Assembly (NCBI GenBank): GCA_030447945.1
Contig: JAUJNV010000030.1
Span: 1 to 35,289, forward strand
Origin: Fimbriimonas sp.
GTDB taxonomy: Bacteria > Armatimonadota > Fimbriimonadia > Fimbriimonadales > Fimbriimonadaceae
Direction of reading: 5' to 3'
DNA: 35,289 bases
In this document: positions 29,440 to 35,289 of the stretch, one piece after another
How the letters are laid out: each line of letters starts with the position of its first letter
Numbering within the stretch: position 1 is the first letter of the stretch
Notes under the pieces: model-generated
Databases searched by the model: none
What the model saw: only the letters and a program-made list of their open reading frames with translations
Told to the model about the DNA's origin: nothing
Translations under genes and position numbers: made by a program

Positions 29440-30633
29440 CGCGCCGCCACCCCCTCCAGCTCGCTGTACGCCCCAGATATCCGTCCGCCATCCTTCGACC
29501 GTGTACCCTTCGCCCTCTCCCGCGCGCGCACCGCGAGATCGGCGCGCTCCTCCGCAGGACGATGCCAGTCGGTTCAAGGTGCCCTCCCAACCCTCGGCGT
29601 CGTCGGGCCGGACGAAGACAGCGGCTCCCTCCACAGTTCCCGGAGCGAGCTGATGTCTCCCAGCACGAGCGCACAACCGGAGAGCGCCGCCTCCAGCACG
29701 GAGAGGCCGAACGGCTCGTACCGCGCCGGGTGGGCGAAGATCGCCGCGCGCGCGTACTGCTCGCGCATCTCCTCCGGCCCAAGCCGTCCCACGGCTTCAC
29801 CCCGGCGGAGCCGCATCCCCGAAGTCGCCCGCGATGCGCACCGGCCAGGCGAGGCGGGGCGCGATCTGCTGATGAGCCGCAGATTCTTGGCTTCGTCCCA
29901 AGCCCGCCCCGCGGCAAGATGAACTCCGGACCCCCTCTCCCGTGTGGTTCGTCACGGGAGAGGGGTGGGCAGAGAGGTGAGGGTCCGGAGAATCGACTCT
30001 TCGCCGGCCAGGGAGTCCGGAGCCAATGCGTTCCGGACCCTCACCCCTGCCCCTCTCCCGTGACGAACCACACGGGAGAGAGTCCAACGTCCGTTCCTTA
30101 TCACCCGGGATGCCCCAAACGGGCCGTAGTGCCGCTCCGCGTCCCGCAGCGATGCCGCCGTCGGAGCGACGACAAGGTCCGCTCCGAAGGCCGCCCGCAC
30201 TCGCTGTATTCGAGCCCACTCGGCGGGAGCCAGTTCGCCCTTCACTGCCTCCACCACGAGAGAACATCCGAGTGGCAGACGGCGAGCACGGGCGCGCGGA
30301 AAGGGAGCGACGCGTGGCAGAAGCCGTTGATTTGGATCAGGTCGGGCCGCTCCTCCGTCGCTAGGCTGAGCAGCCAGTCTCCTGCGCGCTCCACGTCTCT
30401 CCAGGAATCGGGCATCCACTCCAGCTTGAACTCGGACACTCGAAGCGTCAGGCCGGGCACCCGTTCCCGCCTCCGCGACCTGGGCGTAGGAGACGGTCCC
30501 ATCGTCGCCAGCACCACCTCGATGCCCGAGCGTGCCAGGCCGGACGCCAGGTCCAGGGCGTAGGTCCAGACGCCGCCGACGGCGTCGGCGGTCATTAAAA
30601 TGCGCTCGGGACGAGCGCGGTCAAGATGGGCAT
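29436..30633 (-). CDS. Glycosyltransferase GT4, carrying an inserted palindromic element
   Basis: Start is probably ATG 30633, in the TAATG overlap with the upstream dehydrogenase; one indel then leads into ERILMTADAVGGVWTYALDL. Next come LARSGIEVVLATMGP, DLIQINGFCHASLPFRAPVL, AVCHSDVLSWW, VRAAFGADLVVAPTAASLRD and FGASRVIRNGR. Here the 146-nt palindrome 29935-30080 interrupts the C-terminal domain. Family sequence resumes with a shifted LAAGRAWDEAKNL equivalent, IAPRLAWPVRIAGDFGDAAP, ARAAIFAHPARYEPFGLSVL, EAALSGCALVLGDISSLREL and EGAAVFVRPDDAEGWEGTLN, including the E-x7-E region. The end is at TGA 29436-29438. Several indels. Whether the enzyme tolerates the insertion is unknown. Confidence 0.78.
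29935..30080. repeat. Palindromic (REP/BIME-like) element inside a glycosyltransferase gene
   Basis: Left arm 29935-29988 and right arm 30033-30080 are near-perfect inverse complements of about 48 nt around a 44-nt centre. Each arm is also a hairpin by itself (CTCTCCCGTG ... CACGGGAGAG). This two-unit inverted design is that of REP doublets. In one minus-strand frame the element is open from end to end, so it could be translated. It splits GT4 homology at about the start of the C-terminal domain. Confidence 0.75.
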
Positions 30634-31583
30634 TAGGCCCCCATGGTGACGGGGCCTTCATGAACCCTTCCCGGGCGGGAGGCGATTCCAGGGCTTGGCC
30701 TAATTCCTCGAACGATAGCGGGAGTGGGTGAAGGGGCATCCGGGTCCAGGCGGCCCGCGACGACGCGCTCCATCGCCTCGCGGATGCGCGGATGTATATG
30801 GCGTGCTCCCGCTCGTGGGCGTTGATGACGTCGAGCCCGTTCCAGTTCCAGGTCTGGAGGTTCACGCTGCGCAACCCGTCCTGGTGGTAGCCCGCGATGA
30901 TGAGGCGGCCCATCTCACTGGTCAGGTCCGTCGATCCAGCGCCTCCTGCTTGCCCACGGCCTCGATGACCACGTCGGCCCCCGGCCGCCCGTCATCTCCT
31001 TCACCCGCTCGGCGATCTGCCACAGCGCTCCCCCATCTCTACCGTCTCGTCCGCCCCCATCCGCGCGCGATCTCCAGCGCGAAGGGCGACGCGCGGCGGC
31101 GACCACCCCGCGCACCGGCTTCCTTCACCATCTGCACCAGGAGCGCGCCGAGGAAACCGACGCCGACGATGGCGACGGTTGTCCTTCCACCTACCGCTTC
31201 GCCGGAGATGTTGACGGCGCAACCCAATGGCTCGCCGGGAAGAGGAAAGGCCTTCAAGGCGCTCGGCAGGGAACTCACCACGGAGCCCTCGTCGGCGACG
31301 TCGTACTGCACGTACGCCTTGTTCGACAGCATCGCCACGCGGTCCCCTTCTCTCCAGGTTCTGGACCTCGCCGCCGACCGCGTCGACATGGCCCCAGGCC
31401 TCGTGGCCGAGCGCGCCGGGCTCCATGGGGTAGCTAAACCAGTCGCGGCCCTCGAAGGCGGGAGGTTCGAGGCGCACACGCCGCACCCTCGATCTTCACC
31501 CGGACCTCCGTCGGCCCCGGGTCGGGCACGGAGCTGTCCTCGACCTCGATGCGGTGAGGTTCCACGAGACGCGCGGCGGCCAT
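30633..31583 (-). CDS. Medium-chain dehydrogenase (alcohol dehydrogenase superfamily), frameshifted
   Basis: ATG 31583 opens MAAARLVEPHRIEVEDSSVP. The catalytic domain has PTEVRVKIEG, a GCGVCASNLPPF-type zinc Cys motif, and PGALGHEAWGHVDAVGGEV with the GHE pair. The nucleotide-binding domain reads AVGGRTTVAIVGVGFLGALL and VQMVKEAGAR (GxGxxG). Then come MGADETVEMG, RLIIAGYHQDGLRSVNLQTW and WNGLDVINAHEREHAIYIR, and the end FEELGQALESPPAREGFMKA then VTMGA at TAA 30633-30635. I see no structural-zinc lobe (no run of four Cys). The substrate is probably a sugar or sugar-derived alcohol, by context. About eight indels. It starts 26 nt after the fusion gene and its stop overlaps the next start (TAATG). 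Confidence 0.78.
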
Positions 31584-31609
31584 CGTGCGGGGGGGCAGAG
31601 ATTCCGTCG

Positions 31610-33590
31610 CTAGCGTAGGCTGACGTTTCGGACACGCTCGATCACCCCCATGGTTTTGCCCCGCAGCAGGGGCGATTCTTCGGCGAGCCAGCGCGCGAGC
31701 CGTCGCACGCCCTCCTCGACGCCCACCTTCCGCGCCCATCCCGTCGCCTCCTCGAGGCGGGAGGGTCGGAACGTAGTACCGCTGGTCGCCGATGCGCCAG
31801 TCGAACTCCACCTTGTACCGTCGCCCGTGATCCGTTCGATGAGGGCGAGCAGTTCCAGCAGGCTCGTGGTCGAGCAGGTACTCTATGTTGGCTGTCCTCG
31901 CACATCGTCCATGCGCGCAAGGCGAGCTGCATGGCCTCGGCGGATCCTCGGCGAATAGCACGTCGCGTACCTGCTTGCCGTCACCGTAGAGGGTGATCTC
32001 GTCTCGTCCGAGAGCGCGCGGATAAGGAAGTGCGCCACCCAGCCCTGGTCCTCGTTCCCGAACTGGTGCGGGCCGTAGATGCAGCTCATACGGAACACCA
32101 CGGTCGGGAGGCCATAAGTGCGCGCGTAATCGAGCACATATTGGTCGGCGGCCCCTTCGAGCAGCCGTAGGGGCTGTGGAAATCGAGCGGGCGGTCCGCG
32201 CCGATGCCCGCGCTGCGGGTGAGGATGTGCTCTGGCTCGTAGCGATTCTCGCGCGGTGGGGACGTCGGCGAGATCGCCATGGAGCCTTGTTCGTGGAGGT
32301 GAACAGGAGCGGCGGCGGGCTTTCCAGGCGGCGCAGTTCCTCTGGAGTTCAGGGTGCCGCGCGCGTTGACCTCGAAATCCTCGCCAGGACGATCTACGCT
32401 CGTTGTGACCGCGACCTGCGCCGCCAAGTGCCGACCCGATCGCCTCAGCGACCGCGCGGCGCAGGGCGAAGCGGTCGCGCACGTCCACGACGCAGACCCC
32501 AGCCGGTCGCCGTGCTCCTGGCGGAGCCAGCGCCTGTTGTGCTCGACACCCGGGCGAGGTTGTCGTAGAGCAGTACCCGCCGCCCCTCGCGCAGCTCGCG
32601 GTCGGCGACGTTCGTGCCAACGAACCCCGCGCCGCCCGTGATCAGCGTAAGCGGCTCGCGGCCCGCGACATAGGGCTTCATCGCCTCGATCTCGCGCACC
32701 GCCTCCAGCCCACCCTCCGCCCAGAGGCGGAAGAGGGTCTTGGGCGCGCTCCCGTCGTCCTTCAGTCCGAAGTGGTAGTCCCGCTCGTCCACGTGGAAAC
32801 CGTCGATCGCCGAAAGCTCCGGCCGCAAGTCCGTGAGGGAGTACCAGTAGACGCGCTCGGCGGGCGCCTCCAGCGCCCTCAGGAGCGCCGACATCTGGCC
32901 CATCGAGTCGTTTCGCCAGGTGGAGTGTCCGGTCTCGGTAATCCAGACCTGCGCGTTCGGAGCGTAGAGGTCGGTGACCGCCCGCACTTTGGCGATTTCG
33001 GCGGCCCATCCTTCCCAGCGCTCCGTCCACGCGCCGGGGAAGCCGTGGACGCCCACGACGTCGATGTACTCCAACACCCCACGGTCGCCCATGAGGGCAA
33101 GCCAGTTGGGGTCGACCGGGCTCATGCCGCCGAGGACCGTCTTCTTGCCGCGCTGGCGCATCCAGTAAGCGGCGCCGCCGACCATCTCCGAGTAGGCGTG
33201 CCACTCGCGGTCGAGGGTCCAGTCCCACTCACTGACGTTGTTCGGTTCGTTCCAGAGCTCGACGTGCTCGAAGCCGCCGCCGTGCTCGGACACGAAGAGG
33301 TCGAGGAAGTCGGCGTAGGCCCTCGGCTCCCGCGGCGGGGCCGAGGGGCGGGGCGCGACCGCAATCGAGGGAGGCGTGTAGAGGAAGCAGGGCAGGACCT
33401 CCACTTCGCGCGCGAGGCGCGGCATGAGCCAGCCGTACCACTCGTTCCCACCGGGCGTCATCCAGTCCGCCCAGGAGACTCCGGTCCGAAGCCGCTCGAC
33501 CCCGAGGCGCTTCAGGTCGGTCAGCGCAGACTCGACCCGCTCGTGCTCTCCCAGGCGGAACCACTCCAGGATGCCCAGCCGGTTGTCCAT
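31610..33590 (-). CDS. Fusion: clan GH-A glycoside hydrolase + NAD-dependent sugar epimerase
   Basis: About 660 aa. Residues 1-305 form a TIM-barrel hydrolase: RLGVERLRTGVSWADWM, ELWNEPNN with the acid/base Glu115, YIDVVGVHGFPGAWTERWEG, and VWITETGHSTW with nucleophile Glu219; the two Glu motifs define clan GH-A, closest to GH39 by eye. A short linker (EAMKPYVAGREP) leads in the same frame to LTLITGGAGFVGTNVADREL (GxxGxxG 319-325). The epimerase half in shifted frames has SPYGCSKGAADQYVLDYART (YxxxK), TVVFRMSCIYGPHQFGNEDQ, GWVAHFLIRAL and WRIGDQRYYV, ending RNVSLR at TAG. It resembles CDP-paratose 2-epimerase-type enzymes. The frame across the junction is unbroken for over 330 codons, so the fusion is not an indel artefact. 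Overlaps the upstream gene as TGATG. Confidence 0.85.
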
Positions 33591-34705
33591 CAAAGCGCCA
33601 GCCCCCGGGCGGCCAACTCGCCCCGCATCGTGTCCAGGTGGTCGGAGGCGGTCTGGTCGCGGACCCACTCGGCCAGCTCGACGATGCCGTCCTCGAGCGG
33701 AGTTTGGGGCTCGAAAGCGAGCGTTTCGCGGGCGAGGGAGACGTCGGCGAAGCAGTGCCGGATGTCGCCCACGCGGTACTGCCCCGTGATCTCCGGTTCG
33801 ATGTCCGGCCTCCCCAGCGCACGTGCGGTGAGCCGCGCGACCTCGGCTACGCTGTAGCGCCGACCGCTGCCGATATTGACCACCTTGCCGTCCGCGCGCC
33901 CCGATTCTAATGCCGCGGAGCAGGCGCGGGCCACGTCCGTCACGCTCACGAAATCGCGGTTCTGAAGGCCGTCCTCGAATACGACGGGAGGCTTGCCGTT
34001 CAGGATGCGCGAGGAGAAGATCGCCAACACGCCCGTGTAAGGATTGGAGAGCGCTTGGCGCGTGCCAAAGACGTTAAAGAACCGGAGAGCGATCGTCGGG
34101 ATGCCGTAGGCGCGCCCGATCATGAGGCACATCCGCTCCTGGTCGAACTTCGAGAGGGCGTAGACGGAAGCGAGAGCGGGCGATTTGGTTTCGGGCGTCG
34201 GAAGGGGCTCCAGCGCCTCGCCGCTCTGGTCCCGCAGCTCCCAATCGTTCCCCTCGAGCTGCGCGCGCGGACGCTCGGTCCCCTCGACGGTGCCCCGTTG
34301 GCCGCGGTAGAGGCCCTCCCCGTACACGCTCATGCTGGAGGCGACGAGCAGTCTCTCGACGGGCTGCTGCGAGAGCGCCTCCAGGAGGACGGCGGTGCCC
34401 ACGTTGTTCACCTCCGTGTAGCCGGCGATCTGGTACATCGACTGCCCGACACCCACCGCCGCCGCGAAGTGGACGACTCCGTCGACACCCTCCAGCGCGC
34501 GTCGCACGTCGTCCGGGTTGCGCACGTCGCCGACCTGCAGCTCTACCTGGGGGTCCAGGTAGCTCGGCCTCTTGGCTTCCAGCCCGTGTACTTGGGGCGA
34601 GAGGTTGTCGAGCGCCCTTACCTCGTGTCCTTTCCGCAGAAGCTCGTCCGCGAGGTGGGAGCCGATAAAGCCCGCCCCTCCGGTGATCAGGATGCGCTTA
34701 CCCAT
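33590..34705 (-). CDS. NAD-dependent nucleotide-sugar epimerase (dTDP-L-rhamnose 4-epimerase-like), intact
   Basis: 371 aa, unbroken; first gene of the operon, with an AGAGGAACG ribosome site before ATG 34705. Rossmann motif KRILITGGAGFIGSHLAD (residues 3-20), then DGVVHFAAAVGVGQSM, LLVASSMSVYGEGLY, the YxxxK catalytic pair in SVYALSKFDQE (Tyr182, Lys186), TIALRFFNVFGTRQALSNPY, QNRDFVSVTDVARACSAALE and VVNIGSGRRYSVAEVARL. Between residues 130 and 175 it has the long insertion seen in dTDP-rhamnose 4-epimerase-like proteins, which in many relatives carries two Cys pairs; here the Cys are absent. It should prepare an activated sugar for the downstream glycosyltransferases. The exact sugar is not decidable. 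Confidence 0.87.
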   Translation of the reverse strand: MGKRILITGGAGFIGSHLADELLRKGHEVRALDNLSPQVHGLEAKRPSYLDPQVELQVGDVRNPDDVRRALEGVDGVVHFAAAVGVGQSMYQIAGYTEVNNVGTAVLLEALSQQPVERLLVASSMSVYGEGLYRGQRGTVEGTERPRAQLEGNDWELRDQSGEALEPLPTPETKSPALASVYALSKFDQERMCLMIGRAYGIPTIALRFFNVFGTRQALSNPYTGVLAIFSSRILNGKPPVVFEDGLQNRDFVSVTDVARACSAALESGRADGKVVNIGSGRRYSVAEVARLTARALGRPDIEPEITGQYRVGDIRHCFADVSLARETLAFEPQTPLEDGIVELAEWVRDQTASDHLDTMRGELAARGLAL

Positions 34706-34854
34706 TCGTTCCTCTTCGTGTCACAGTCCATCATCTTCTACCCTACGGGAGGAAGAAGATTCGACTAGACGCCCGTGGCAGTGGGGAAAGGTGGTCGCTG
34801 CGAGGTTCGGGAGAGCTGAACCCGTAGTAACAAACGGCGACAGGGGATTTGCCT

Positions 34855-35289
34855 CTACATGATTCCTGGGGGCTCGGACTGTCGTATCTCGTCCAGAAAC
34901 TCGAGCGGATCCTCCGTCACGTCTTCCGGGGCAGGCTGCCAGCCGTCGGGGGTGACGGCGGCGTAGAGGGCGTGAGGGTGGCCGCCCCGGTAGGCCCAGC
35001 CTTGGTCGCCGAAGCTCCAGTGCCAGTACTCGCTGGGGTAGTTGGAGAGGCCGGTCGCGATCAGAGCTTCCGCGAGGGTGTCCCGATTACGCCGTGCGGC
35101 TTCCGAAAGGCCCGACGCGTCGAAGGCGAAGCCGTGGTGGTCGTGGAAATCGAAGGGGCTGTGGAGGTCGAGGGCATTCCCGCCATCGTCGGCGAGCACG
35201 AGGTCCACCGCTCCCCCGGTCGTGTGGGGCGGGGGCACGCGTGGGTCCATCGGAGCGGAAAACCGGTTGACCGTCCGCTTCAGCTTCAT
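34855..35289 (-). CDS. D-alanyl-D-alanine dipeptidase (VanX/DdpX-like, peptidase M15), N-terminus beyond window
   Basis: The visible 144 aa are the C-terminal part: KLKRTVNRFSAPMDPRVPPP, then HTTGGAVDLVLADDG with the zinc-binding His and Asp of the family (usual SxHxxGxAxD), DLHSPFDFHDHHG, RRNRDTLAEALIATGLSNYP, and SEYWHWSFGDQGWAY with the E-x-WH motif (catalytic Glu and zinc His). It hydrolyses D-Ala-D-Ala released from, or destined for, peptidoglycan. The frame runs to the last base, so the start is outside; the ATG at 35289 is not reliable. It is separated by 149 nt from the operon to its left, with nothing recognisable in between. Confidence 0.8.
   Translation of the reverse strand: MKLKRTVNRFSAPMDPRVPPPHTTGGAVDLVLADDGGNALDLHSPFDFHDHHGFAFDASGLSEAARRNRDTLAEALIATGLSNYPSEYWHWSFGDQGWAYRGGHPHALYAAVTPDGWQPAPEDVTEDPLEFLDEIRQSEPPGIM

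Noticed and set aside
30728..31618. 296-aa plus-strand frame opposite the dehydrogenase
   Set aside because: No motif; the minus strand shows a convincing dehydrogenase in joined frames.
32772..33857. 361-aa plus-strand frame opposite the fusion gene and epimerase
   Set aside because: Spans two well-supported minus-strand genes and has typical shadow composition (Arg, Val, Gly, His).

Overview
The window comes from a GC-rich bacterial chromosome. Gene content and style suggest an environmental, possibly uncultured, diderm. My impression from the SdhC type, the fused E1 and the low-complexity intergenic palindromes is Armatimonadota (Fimbriimonas-like), but no marker gene here proves it. Nearly every gene is cut by single-base frameshifts in G/C runs, including housekeeping genes (enolase, superoxide dismutase, a 2-oxoacid dehydrogenase E1), while the protein stays recognisable across frames. 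The simplest reading is unpolished long-read sequence, not decay. Spans below are therefore whole reconstructed genes from first start to last stop; internal joints are noted in the text.

Layout. (1) 149-4391, plus strand: spermidine synthase, then a polysaccharide ABC exporter (Wzm-like permease, Wzt-like ATPase with a C-terminal carbohydrate-recognition domain) and a GT4 glycosyltransferase. (2) 4465-7261: a 5'-truncated IS701-like transposase next to a visibly more AT-rich patch with an unknown protein and a beta-propeller lipoprotein. (3) 7386-10845: GT61 (minus), divergent from a GT2-GT4 pair. (4) 10842-22958: mostly housekeeping and unknown genes: Fe/Mn superoxide dismutase, two tandem DinB-like proteins, an unknown membrane protein, enolase, SdhC, fused 2-oxoacid dehydrogenase E1 alpha-beta, a sugar GHMP kinase, a prepilin-like protein, a D-cysteine desulfhydrase-family enzyme, and small membrane or secreted proteins. 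(5) 23065-25365: an ABC exporter with an unusual N-terminal extension carrying a zinc ribbon. (6) 25439-34705, minus strand: a tightly packed saccharide operon read from 34705 down: nucleotide-sugar epimerase, a glycoside hydrolase-epimerase fusion, a medium-chain dehydrogenase, a GT4, three CgeB-like glycosyltransferases and two small unknown genes. Several junctions are 1-4 nt overlaps (TGATG, TAATG, ATGA), so the cluster is probably one transcript. (7) 34855 to the right edge: a VanX-like D-Ala-D-Ala dipeptidase cut by the window end.

How it fits together. The two surface-sugar blocks (1+3 and 6) and the GHMP kinase point to synthesis and export of an extracellular or cell-surface glycan. 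The most unusual single item is the clan GH-A glycoside hydrolase joined in one reading frame to an NAD-dependent epimerase (31610-33590).

A second theme is a set of long imperfect inverted repeats between genes (41-107, 11592-11679, 14046-14174, 16332-16429) and one inside a glycosyltransferase gene (29935-30080). They differ in sequence but share a layout: arms made of short G/T-rich or C/A-rich words around a loop. Two lie between convergent genes, one of them touching both stop codons. No rRNA, tRNA or CRISPR array was seen.
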